Assembly: GCA_016780665.1 (NCBI GenBank)
Contig: JADHLM010000019.1
Span: 1 to 15,073, forward strand
Length of the DNA stretch: 15,073 nt
Direction of reading: 5' to 3'
Source: Hyphomicrobiales bacterium
GTDB lineage: Bacteria; Pseudomonadota; Alphaproteobacteria; Rhizobiales; TMED25
Shown one piece after another: positions 1 through 7,327 of the stretch. Numbering within the stretch: position 1 is the first letter of the stretch; every line of letters begins with the position of its first letter. The notes beneath the pieces are model-generated. The model was not told where the DNA came from. It made no database searches and saw only the letters and a program-made list of their open reading frames with translations. A program made the translations under genes and the position numbers.

Positions 1-160
1 GGTTGATACATCTTAGAAGTGTTGATTTCCCAGATCCAGATGATCCAATGATTGAGATTATTTGACCGGTTTGTGCTGATAGGTCAACCCCTTTTAGTAC
101 TTCAAGTGAGCCATAGGATTTATGAATATTTATTAACTCAAGTGTATTTGTAATAGCCAT
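1..160 (-). CDS. Polar amino acid ABC transporter, ATP-binding protein (N-terminal part)
   Basis: This is the first 53 codons of a gene that runs off the left edge of the window, starting at the ATG at 158-160. The reading frame shows a typical ABC ATPase opening: a beta-strand segment (LELINIHKSYGSLEVLKGV), then the Walker A loop GSSGSGKST at about residues 39-47, followed by LLRCIN. The LLRCIN ending right after Walker A is characteristic of the GlnQ/HisP/ArtP group that powers uptake of polar amino acids. The protein should sit on the cytoplasmic face of the inner membrane and hydrolyse ATP. It lies 91 bases downstream of korB on the same strand and could be read through from it. No clear Shine-Dalgarno is visible. 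The ABC ATPase call is secure; the substrate class is inferred from the short motif. Confidence 0.85.
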   Translation of the reverse strand, partial: MAITNTLELINIHKSYGSLEVLKGVDLSAQTGQIISIIGSSGSGKSTLLRCIN

Positions 161-251
161 ATTATATTTTAAAATAACTAAATAATATAAATATTAAATA
201 TCACATCATTGATAAGGGCAAGATAAATAATAATGATGAATATTTAGGATA

Positions 252-1307
252 TTATCTAAATAAGTTATTTATATTATCAATGAAGTCATTGCCTGGGCAC
301 AAGTCATCCATTGGAAGTGCATTTAAAGGGGTGTTTGAAGTTTTTAATGTTTGATGTAAATCAGATTTGTTTGGATCTATATATAAAAGTCCTGTTGTTA
401 CTTTACCTTCAGCTCTATTTTCTCGTAATGTATTGATAACTTTATGTTGATTGGTTGGGTCATGATCGTCTCCAAGCTTTTTGAAGTTGATCTCTCTTCC
501 GTTATGCAATTTTAATGAAATGGTTTCCCCTTCAGCATAGCTTGTATTGATTGTTTCTTCTTCTGGAACAAAATCTAAATCACCAAAAACAGATCTATGT
601 TCACGAATATAATCATAACTTTTCGTTGAATAGCCGTGGTTATTGAATGTAACACATGGAGAGATTACATCGATGAGTGCAAACCCATCATATTCGAGTG
701 CAGCCTTTATTAATGGGACAAGCTGCTCTTTATCTCCAGAGAAACTCCTTGCGACAAATCCTGCGCCTAATTCTATTGCAATTACTGCTAAATCTATAGA
801 GCCAAATGGGTTATCCATCCCTCTCTTATTTTTTGAGTTTTTATCATTTGTTGCTGAAAACTGACCTTTTGTTAGACCGTATGTACCATTATTTTCGACA
901 ATATAGGTAAGGTTTAACTGTCTGCGGATTGCATGGCAATATTGACCTAGTCCAATTGAGGCTGTATCACCATCACCTGATACACCTATATAGGTTAGAT
1001 CTCTATTAGCCAAGTTAGCACCTGTTGCAACTGAAGGCATTCTTCCATGAACAGAATTAAAGCCATGAGCATTGTTTAGAAAATAATTAGGTGTTTTTGA
1101 TGAACAACCTATGCCAGATAATTTTGCAATTTTATGAGCTGGTAAAGACAACTCAAAACAAGCATCAATGATTGAGGCTGTTATAGAGTCATGACCACAA
1201 CCAGCACAAAGAGTTGACACAACTCCTTCATAGTCTCTGTAAGTAAGTCCTATAGCATTTGTTGGAAGTGATGGATGTCTAAATATTGGTTTCTTAATAA
1301 ATGTCAT
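252..1307 (-). CDS. korB: 2-oxoacid oxidoreductase, beta subunit (TPP-binding; KorB type)
   Basis: Beta subunit of a 2-oxoacid:acceptor oxidoreductase, which oxidatively decarboxylates a 2-oxoacid (probably 2-oxoglutarate) to the acyl-CoA. From the ATG at 1307 the protein has 351 residues. It shows the TPP/Mg site GDGD (111-114) with NNGTYGLTKGQ (from 139). Four cysteines at 34 and 37 (CAGCGH), 68 (GIGCSS) and 218 (SPCVTF) have the spacing of the [4Fe-4S] ligands of archaeal OFOR beta subunits. The frame is open three codons further, to a TTG at 1316, which would overlap korA. I prefer the ATG because it leaves a one-base gap after the korA stop and fits the usual family N-terminus. It is the last gene of the korC-korA-korB operon. 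Assignment to KorB is strong; 2-oxoglutarate rather than another 2-oxoacid is inferred. Confidence 0.92.
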   Translation of the reverse strand: MTFIKKPIFRHPSLPTNAIGLTYRDYEGVVSTLCAGCGHDSITASIIDACFELSLPAHKIAKLSGIGCSSKTPNYFLNNAHGFNSVHGRMPSVATGANLANRDLTYIGVSGDGDTASIGLGQYCHAIRRQLNLTYIVENNGTYGLTKGQFSATNDKNSKNKRGMDNPFGSIDLAVIAIELGAGFVARSFSGDKEQLVPLIKAALEYDGFALIDVISPCVTFNNHGYSTKSYDYIREHRSVFGDLDFVPEEETINTSYAEGETISLKLHNGREINFKKLGDDHDPTNQHKVINTLRENRAEGKVTTGLLYIDPNKSDLHQTLKTSNTPLNALPMDDLCPGNDFIDNINNLFR

Positions 1308-1308
1308 A

Positions 1309-3150
1309 TCATACAATCTTTATTGGTGGTGAATTTGCAGCTTTAATATTTTTATTATTATTTAGTGACTCTGTTATGTTATCAACGATGAAGTTTGCTG
1401 TTAAGGGCATACCATCATAATTAAGCACAGAAATTAGCTTGCTAACATCAAGATTTTCTTCGGATACAAGAAGCTTTTTCATTTGGGCGTCTCTATTTTG
1501 CTCAAGGATGAAAATAAAATCGTGGTCATTGATAAAATCTTTTATTGATTTAGCAAATGGGAATGATCTAATACGTAGATGATTTACACCAATTCCATTT
1601 GATGAGAGCTGAGCGATTGCATCATTTAATGCTACAGTTGTGCTACCATAGTTAATTATACCAATTTTTGATTTTGGGCTATTGATATTTATTATTGGCT
1701 GTGGAAGCATTTCTTTGGATGTTTCAAATTTTTTGGATATTCTATCTAGCATCTCAGCGTGTATCACACCACTTTCAGTATATCCACCCGTGTCAGTGTG
1801 CGATGTACCACGCGTAAAGTAAGATCCATATTCAGGATGTGTTGCCGGGATAGTTCTATAAGGTATTCCATCACCATCCACATCACGATATCTAGCGAAT
1901 GATTTAAGATTTTCGATGTCATCGGCACTGACTAATTTACCTCTGTTATGCTTATATTCAGGATCCCAACTAAATTCATCAACAACCCAATCATTCATTC
2001 CAATATCAAGGTCACTTAATACCATAATAGGTGTTTGAAAAAGTTCTGCATAATCAAAAGATTTATAACCAAATTCAAAGCATTCATTTGGATCAGCTGG
2101 AAGTAGTATCATGTGTTTTGTGTCACCATGTGATGCGTAAGCACATGATAATATATCTGATTGTTGGGTTCTTGTCGGCATTCCAGTTGAAGGCCCACCG
2201 CGTTGAATATCAAACAGTACAAGTGGTATCTCAGCAAAATAGGCTAAACCAAGAAATTCACTCATTAGTGAAATGCCCGGTCCAGATGTAGCTGTAAATG
2301 CTCTTGAACCATTCCAATTAGCACCAATTGCCATTCCGATAGCTGATAATTCATCTTCAGCTTGAATTATAGCCGCGTTTAGATGACCATCCTCAGTTTT
2401 TCGAAGCTTGTTTGCGTGTTTTTCGAATGCTTCAACAAGTGATGTTGATGGTGTGATAGGGTACCAGGAAGCTACCGTTGCACCCCCATAAAGTGCACCT
2501 AACGCTGCCGCTTCGTTCCCGTTTAACATAATCTTATTTGAATTTTTATTGCACTTTCTAACTTGCTTGTTTAGCGGATAGTCAATGTTTTCCATAACAT
2601 ATTTTCTTCCGATATTGAGAGCATTTATGTTTGCATCAAGAAGGTTTTGTTTGGTTTTAAACTGATCAGCCAAGAGTTTCTCAATAACATCTATATCGAT
2701 GCCAATCAGCAAGCTGAGGCTTCCGAGATAAACTATATTTTTGAATAGTTGTCTTTGACGCGAGTCACTATATTCTTCAGCACATAATTTTGCTATTGGA
2801 ATACCAATTATATTAATATCATCTCGATCGAAACTTCTTCTGATACTATTGTCATAAATAAATGTTCCACCAGAAATGACTTCATTTAGATCGCTTGCAT
2901 ATGTTTGAGCATTCATTGCAACCATAATATCAATATTTTCTTTTCTAGCCAGTCTCTCACTTTCTGATACGGTTATTTCATACCAAGTTGGTAAACCTTG
3001 TATATTTGATGGAAAAATATTTTTTGCTGAAATTGGAATTCCCATACGGTAAAGAGACTTGGCGCAGAATGTATTTGCACTTGCGGAACCAGAACCGTTA
3101 ACATTTGCAAATTTTATTACGAGTTCGTTATATGAAATATTATTCGACAT
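1309..3150 (-). CDS. korA: 2-oxoacid oxidoreductase, fused gamma-alpha subunit (KorA type)
   Basis: Large subunit of the same enzyme as korB. Residue numbers here count from the longer start at 3177 (622 residues). Residues about 20-200 form the gamma domain (IKFANVNGSGSASAN, later SGGTFIYDN), which helps bind CoA. From about 218 follows the alpha/pyrimidine-binding domain with YPITPSTS at 239-246, QAEDELSAIG from 272 and IQRGGPSTGMPT from 324, a signature of KorA-type enzymes, followed by a C-terminal transketolase-like domain. I prefer the start at 3150 (MSNNIS, 613 residues): it overlaps korC by 11 bases instead of 38 and begins where homologues usually begin. Neither start has a good Shine-Dalgarno, so translational coupling to korC is likely. 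The gene is full length with no visible defects. Substrate choice (2-oxoglutarate, pyruvate or branched chain) is not settled by sequence. Confidence 0.92.
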   Translation of the reverse strand: MSNNISYNELVIKFANVNGSGSASANTFCAKSLYRMGIPISAKNIFPSNIQGLPTWYEITVSESERLARKENIDIMVAMNAQTYASDLNEVISGGTFIYDNSIRRSFDRDDINIIGIPIAKLCAEEYSDSRQRQLFKNIVYLGSLSLLIGIDIDVIEKLLADQFKTKQNLLDANINALNIGRKYVMENIDYPLNKQVRKCNKNSNKIMLNGNEAAALGALYGGATVASWYPITPSTSLVEAFEKHANKLRKTEDGHLNAAIIQAEDELSAIGMAIGANWNGSRAFTATSGPGISLMSEFLGLAYFAEIPLVLFDIQRGGPSTGMPTRTQQSDILSCAYASHGDTKHMILLPADPNECFEFGYKSFDYAELFQTPIMVLSDLDIGMNDWVVDEFSWDPEYKHNRGKLVSADDIENLKSFARYRDVDGDGIPYRTIPATHPEYGSYFTRGTSHTDTGGYTESGVIHAEMLDRISKKFETSKEMLPQPIININSPKSKIGIINYGSTTVALNDAIAQLSSNGIGVNHLRIRSFPFAKSIKDFINDHDFIFILEQNRDAQMKKLLVSEENLDVSKLISVLNYDGMPLTANFIVDNITESLNNNKNIKAANSPPIKIV

Positions 3151-4933
3151 ATTCTGATATTGTACTTTTTTTAGCATGAGATTCTATATAAGTAAACTTT
3201 TGCATATCCCATGCACCTGTTGGACATCTTTCAGCACAGAGACCACAATGTAAACACATGTCTTCGTCTTTTACCATAACTCTACCCGTCTTAAGTGTGT
3301 CAGATACTAAGATATCTTGAGTTAAGTTTAATGCAGGGACAGTAAGTTTCTTCCTTAGATTTTCCTCTGTGTCATTATGAGTAAAATTAATACAATCAAT
3401 TGGGCAAATATCTACACATGCGTCACATTCGATGCATAGATTCTCTGTAAATACAGTTTGAATATCACAGTTTAAGCATCTTTGTGCTTCATCAAAAGCG
3501 AGTTTTTCATCATAACCAAGTTCAACTTCCAAATTGAGGTCTGTAAGGGAAGTTTCAATATCAGCGTGCGGTACAGCAAATCTATCATCGTTTGATATAT
3601 CATTTGGATAAGACCATTCATGAATACCCATTTTTTGACTGACAAGGTTTGTTAATGGACTTGGTCTATCTTTTAGATCTTTATTTTGACAGAAATTATC
3701 AATTGAAATTGCAGCCTGATGTCCATGCGCAACTGCCCATATAATGTTTTCAGGTCCCCATGCTGCATCTCCACCAAAGAACACTCTTGGCTGTGTAGAT
3801 TGGAATGTGGTTTTATCTACTATGGGTTGTTCCCATTGATTAAACTCGATACCAATATCTCTTTCAATCCATGGGAATGCGTTTTCTTGACCAATTGCGA
3901 GAAGAACATCATCACACTCAAAGAGAACGGTTTCTCCAGTTGCAGTTAATGTTCTTTTTCCATCATTGTATTCTGCTTTCATTTTTTCAAATAATACACC
4001 CTTAAGCTTTCCATTTTCATGGATAAATTCTTTAGGTGAATGGTTATCGAATATTGGAATACCTTCTAACTCAGCTTCTTCAATTTCCCAATCAGAAGCT
4101 TTCATATCACTTTTTGGGCTTCTTACTGTCACTTTAACGTCTTTTCCACCAAGACGCAGTGATGTTCTACAGCAATCCATGGCAGTATTACCACCGCCAA
4201 TGACCACAACTCTTTGTCCAATTTTATCTATGTGTTTAAAAGCAACACTCGTTAGCCAATCAATTCCAACGTGAATGTTATTGCTGGCTTCATGTCTTCC
4301 TGGAACATTTAAATCTTTACCCTTTGGTGCACCTGTACCAATAAATATGGCATCATAATCTTCATCAAGAATTACTTTTAAGCTCTTTACCTCTTGATTG
4401 AATTTTTTGACAACACCGAAGTCCAATATTCTGTCAACTTCTTCGTCGATTACACCTACAGGTAATCTGAAAGACGGAATATTAGTTCTCATAAGCCCGC
4501 CTGCTTGGGGATCTTTTTCATACACTGTACAATCATAACCAAGTGGCATTAAATCTCTCGCTACTGTTAGTGAAGCAGGACCTCCACCAATCATTGCAAT
4601 TTTTTTGCCGTTTTTTTGGTTAGGTATTTCAGGCAATAAGCCACTTACATCTGATTTATTATCAGCTGCAGCTCTTTTTAACCTACAAATGGCAACAGGT
4701 TCTTCATCAACTCTAACTCTTCTACATGCAGGTTCACATGGTCTATCGCATGTTCTTCCAAGAACGCCAGGAAACACATTTGATTCCCAGTTAATCATGT
4801 AGGCTTCAGTATATTTTCTTTGTGCTATTAATCTGATGTATTCAGGAACAGGCGTATGTGCTGGACATGCCCATTGACAATCAACAACCTTGTGATAGTA
4901 ATTTGGATTTTTTGTATCTGTAGGTTTCATCAT
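3140..4933 (-). CDS. korC: GltD-like FAD/NAD(P) oxidoreductase fused to 2x[4Fe-4S] ferredoxin (KorC type)
   Basis: This 597-residue flavoprotein probably passes electrons from KorAB to NAD(P)+, or the reverse. The N-terminus resembles the glutamate synthase small subunit, with cysteines 19, 23, 62, 66 and 70 as likely Fe-S ligands. An FAD-binding GGGPAS lies at 116-121, an NAD(P)-binding IGGGNTAMD at 245-253 and a second FAD contact GGDAAWG near 387-393. The C-terminus is a bacterial ferredoxin with C500-x2-C503-x2-C506-x3-C510-P and C560-x2-C563-x2-C566-x3-C570-P, plus extra cysteines 486, 489 and 514. It is the first gene of the operon and overlaps korA. There is no GltB partner and no dihydropyrimidine dehydrogenase barrel, so glutamate synthase and PreTA are unlikely. 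A three-subunit 2-oxoglutarate:NADP+ oxidoreductase (KorABC) is known, as I recall, from aromatic-degrading Azoarcus/Thauera; the symbol follows that precedent. Starts at 4933 or 4930 are equivalent. Confidence 0.85.
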   Translation of the reverse strand: MMKPTDTKNPNYYHKVVDCQWACPAHTPVPEYIRLIAQRKYTEAYMINWESNVFPGVLGRTCDRPCEPACRRVRVDEEPVAICRLKRAAADNKSDVSGLLPEIPNQKNGKKIAMIGGGPASLTVARDLMPLGYDCTVYEKDPQAGGLMRTNIPSFRLPVGVIDEEVDRILDFGVVKKFNQEVKSLKVILDEDYDAIFIGTGAPKGKDLNVPGRHEASNNIHVGIDWLTSVAFKHIDKIGQRVVVIGGGNTAMDCCRTSLRLGGKDVKVTVRSPKSDMKASDWEIEEAELEGIPIFDNHSPKEFIHENGKLKGVLFEKMKAEYNDGKRTLTATGETVLFECDDVLLAIGQENAFPWIERDIGIEFNQWEQPIVDKTTFQSTQPRVFFGGDAAWGPENIIWAVAHGHQAAISIDNFCQNKDLKDRPSPLTNLVSQKMGIHEWSYPNDISNDDRFAVPHADIETSLTDLNLEVELGYDEKLAFDEAQRCLNCDIQTVFTENLCIECDACVDICPIDCINFTHNDTEENLRKKLTVPALNLTQDILVSDTLKTGRVMVKDEDMCLHCGLCAERCPTGAWDMQKFTYIESHAKKSTISEYVE

Positions 4934-5025
4934 TTTTGATTACTTTTAAACCACTTCCGCCAATTTGTATATAGTATTTTTTTAATTATAACAAGTAAAC
5001 TTTATAAGGATTTTTTACATATGAT

Positions 5026-5048
5026 TTAATACATTATAAACGTATTAA
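5026..5048. repeat. Inverted repeat, possible operator
   Basis: TTAATAC (5026-5032) and GTATTAA (5042-5048) are exact reverse complements around a 9-base spacer. One more pair matches after a single mismatch on each side. The symmetry and roughly two-turn size fit a dimeric repressor site midway between two divergent genes. The region is so AT-rich that chance is a real alternative, and no regulator gene is present in the window to pair with it. Confidence 0.3.
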
Positions 5049-5106
5049 TTTTCCTTAAAGTTTAAAAAAAATTTATATATTTCTATTTCTATAGATTAAT
5101 TTCACA

Positions 5107-5135
5107 TTGATAATTCAGATAAATATGTATATAAA
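5107..5135 (+). promoter_or_regulatory. Candidate sigma70 promoter for the Gfo/Idh/MocA pair
   Basis: A -35 box TTGATA (5107-5112) and a -10 box TATAAA (5130-5135) each match five of six consensus bases, with the ideal 17-base spacer. A transcript would start near 5142 and give a short leader of about 20 bases ending in the AGGGAG ribosome site. The background is AT-rich, so -10-like strings are common here; the -35 match with the exact spacing is what makes it credible. Confidence 0.4.
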
Positions 5136-5161
5136 ATAATTGTAATTTTAAGGGAGATAAA

Positions 5162-6220
5162 ATGGATAGATTAAATGTTGGAATAATAGGTACTGGTTGG
5201 TGTGGTGGTATCAGAGCAGAGGCGTCTTCAAAGAACGGACTCGTCGATCAATTACACATATGTGAAATTCGTGAAGACAGACTGAAAGAAGTTGCAGATT
5301 TAACAAATCCGACGACAGCAACAGCAGATTATCAAGAATTACTGAAGAATGATGATATTCATGCAATAATGATTTCTACTACCCCAGAAAGCACTCATTA
5401 TCCAATTGCAAAAGAAGCACTCGAATCAGGGAAACATGTTTTACTAGAGAAACCAATTGCACGAACATTAACTGAAGCAGAAGAATTAATAACCATTGCT
5501 GAGAAAAATAAATTACAATTTACAATTGGTTATTCTCAAAGGTTTCGATCAAAATATGCTTATGTTCGAGAAAAATTCCTTGATGGGACTCTTGGCGAAC
5601 CTGTGAGTGTGTTAATTACACGTAACATAACCCAACAATTATCAAAGAGAATTGTTGGGAGGACAAGATTGTCCCCTGCAGCTATGGAAGCAACCCATGA
5701 TTTAGATTATGCACTTTGGTGTTTGGCTCCAAGAAAACCTGTGAGGGTATATTCACAACAAGTCGAAAAAGTTTTGATTAAGAATTCAAACTCTGCAGAT
5801 TGCCAATTTATAATGGTTACACTTGATGATGGGACAGTAATTACAGTTGGTGCGGGTTGGGTTTTGCCGCCAAGTTATCCAAACTATTCTTCAACCAAGA
5901 TGGAATTTATTGGGTCGAAGGGTGCTATTATGGTGGATGACTCTCATAACGATGTAACAATCATGACAGGTGAGAGGGGAATTGAATATCCAATGTCTTC
6001 AATGCCAGGAGAACCTGTTGCTCACGTCAATGCTGGACCAATGGCAGAAGAGACAAATAATTTCATTAATGCAATTTTGTTCAATAAACCTGTTATTGTT
6101 AAACCAAGAGAAGCTAAAGTTGTTATGGAACTCTATCAAGCTGCAGATTTATCAGCGGAGAGGGGAGAGCCAATAAATCTTCCAATGAATATAGACCCAC
6201 TGAAAGAGGAGCAAAATTAA
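5162..6220 (+). CDS. Gfo/Idh/MocA family NAD(P)-dependent dehydrogenase (first of pair)
   Basis: A 352-residue cytoplasmic oxidoreductase of the family that oxidises sugars, inositols and related polyols. The Rossmann fold opens with GIIGTGWCGG (GTGWCG at 10-15). The family motif EKP is at 96-98, with the catalytic lysine at 97. The substrate-domain histidine is H179 in THDLD. The aspartate normally four residues before this histidine (D-x3-H in inositol dehydrogenase) is replaced by M175. A good Shine-Dalgarno (AGGGAG) fixes the start. The stop codon overlaps the start of the next gene by one base (TAATG), so the two are co-transcribed and translationally coupled. No signal peptide is visible, so it is not a periplasmic glucose-fructose oxidoreductase. 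Family call is secure; the substrate is unknown. Confidence 0.9.
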   Translation: MDRLNVGIIGTGWCGGIRAEASSKNGLVDQLHICEIREDRLKEVADLTNPTTATADYQELLKNDDIHAIMISTTPESTHYPIAKEALESGKHVLLEKPIARTLTEAEELITIAEKNKLQFTIGYSQRFRSKYAYVREKFLDGTLGEPVSVLITRNITQQLSKRIVGRTRLSPAAMEATHDLDYALWCLAPRKPVRVYSQQVEKVLIKNSNSADCQFIMVTLDDGTVITVGAGWVLPPSYPNYSSTKMEFIGSKGAIMVDDSHNDVTIMTGERGIEYPMSSMPGEPVAHVNAGPMAEETNNFINAILFNKPVIVKPREAKVVMELYQAADLSAERGEPINLPMNIDPLKEEQN

Positions 6221-7326
6221 TGAAAGATATTGGACTTGCAGTAATAGGTTGCGGAACAATTGGAAGAATAAGAGCTGAATTGGCAAGAGACTATCCTGGT
6301 GTAAAGTGGCTTGGATTATGTGATATTAGAAAAGATGTTGCTGAGAAATTAGCGGCAGATTGTAATGCTGATTTTCATACTACAGACTTCAATGAACTCT
6401 TAAATAGAAATGAGGTTACGGCTGTTATAATCGCTACGGAAGAAAATGCTCACGTTGAACCGACTCTAAAAGCTATAGAAATGGGACATGCATTATTTAT
6501 TGAAAAACCACTCGCAACAAATCCTCAAGATTCACGCCGTATAATTGATGAAATTGAGTCTAATAATATCGATGCAGTTCTTGGTTACACCAACCGTTTC
6601 AGAAGACGTTTTCTTGCGGTCAAAGAAAGATTAACAACTGGGCAAATTGGACATGTTCATTCCGTTGTAACAAGAGCATTTATGAATAAAATGGTTCCAA
6701 TCGCGACAATTAATAAGACAAATGATAGACAAAATCTGACACCGATGGTTGTTTCTGGAACACATAGCCTTGATATGTCAATGTGGTTAATGGAAGGAAA
6801 AAATCCAGTAAGTGTTTATGCAAAATCAGTAGATGGTGTCTTAAATCAATGGGGAACCAAAGACTCAACATTCGGTATTTTTACAATGGACGACGGGACT
6901 ATTTGGAGTATGAATATTTCATGGGCACTTCCAGAGGTTTGGCCAGGTTCAGTATATGGTCTAGAAATTGGTATAGTTGGTACAGAAGGTGTCATTGATA
7001 TTGAGGATACACATCGTGATTTGGTATTGGCATCAAATATTGCACAAGGTGCAGGTTATACTTCCAGAGAATACGCGCCTCCTCAAGGTAGACATGTTGA
7101 TTTCTTAACAAGTTATCCAGCTGGAGATATTCAAGGAGGACAATTCTGGGGACCAATGAGGGAAGAAACAAACACTTGGTACACAAGATTATGTACCGAT
7201 CAAACAACACCTCATGCAACTGCTCAAGATGGTCATAGAAATCTGCTTATGACAATGGCAATGGATCTCTCGGCAAAAGAAGGTAAAGAGATTATTTTAC
7301 CAAGCAGAATGGATGATATTTTCTGA
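6220..7326 (+). CDS. Gfo/Idh/MocA family NAD(P)-dependent dehydrogenase (second of pair)
   Basis: A 368-residue oxidoreductase of the same family as its upstream neighbour. It has the Rossmann motif GCGTIG at 10-15, EKP at 95-97 with the catalytic lysine at 96, and the substrate-domain histidine H182 in THSLD. As in the first gene, the aspartate expected four residues before the histidine is missing (V178). The shared THxLD pattern suggests both descend from one duplication, although the sequences have diverged widely. It ends one base before the stop codon of the convergent TRAP gene. An imperfect hairpin near its 3' end may serve the opposite transcript. Sequential or complementary action on one polyol or sugar acid is plausible, or a heteromeric enzyme, but neither is shown by sequence. 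Confidence 0.9.
   Translation: MKDIGLAVIGCGTIGRIRAELARDYPGVKWLGLCDIRKDVAEKLAADCNADFHTTDFNELLNRNEVTAVIIATEENAHVEPTLKAIEMGHALFIEKPLATNPQDSRRIIDEIESNNIDAVLGYTNRFRRRFLAVKERLTTGQIGHVHSVVTRAFMNKMVPIATINKTNDRQNLTPMVVSGTHSLDMSMWLMEGKNPVSVYAKSVDGVLNQWGTKDSTFGIFTMDDGTIWSMNISWALPEVWPGSVYGLEIGIVGTEGVIDIEDTHRDLVLASNIAQGAGYTSREYAPPQGRHVDFLTSYPAGDIQGGQFWGPMREETNTWYTRLCTDQTTPHATAQDGHRNLLMTMAMDLSAKEGKEIILPSRMDDIF
7282..7301 (-). terminator. Possible terminator of the minus-strand DUF1330-to-TRAP operon
   Basis: A 6-base perfect stem GGTAAA/TTTACC with an 8-base loop lies inside the 3' end of the rightward dehydrogenase gene. It is 27 bases beyond the stop codon of the leftward TRAP gene. Read on the minus strand it is followed by TTCTTTTG, a modest T-rich tract. 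The stem has only two G-C pairs, so the hairpin is weak. Confidence 0.25.
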
Positions 7327-7327
7327 G

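Larger units (their letters stand above)
4934..5161. promoter_or_regulatory. Divergent intergenic region between korCAB and the Gfo/Idh/MocA pair
   Basis: These 228 very AT-rich bases separate the leftward kor operon from the rightward dehydrogenase pair, so promoters for both must lie here or nearby. Contents I can point to are a perfect 7-base inverted repeat (5026-5048), a sigma70-like promoter toward the plus strand (5107-5135) and a Shine-Dalgarno AGGGAG at 5151-5156, five bases before the ATG at 5162. I see no equally good promoter for the kor side. I found no small ORF, RNA gene or riboswitch-like structure by eye. Confidence 0.6.

Noticed and set aside
204..238. CATCATT/AATGATG inverted repeat downstream of korB as a terminator
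   Set aside because: The loop is 21 bases, the stem has only two G-C pairs and no T-run follows on the minus strand. In such AT-rich sequence it is likely chance.
3719..4274. Plus-strand open frames of 76 and 102 codons inside korC
   Set aside because: They lie fully antisense to a gene with intact family motifs, have no ribosome site and no recognisable domain.
3140..4933. Glutamate synthase small subunit (GltD) or dihydropyrimidine dehydrogenase subunit PreT
   Set aside because: The N-terminus and FAD/NAD(P) domains fit, but there is no GltB or PreA partner. The C-terminal two-cluster ferredoxin and the operon with korA-korB point to an electron-transfer subunit of the oxoacid enzyme.
6992..7219. 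Minus-strand 75-codon frame inside the second Gfo/Idh/MocA gene
   Set aside because: It is a shadow of the well-supported plus-strand gene, with no ribosome site or domain.
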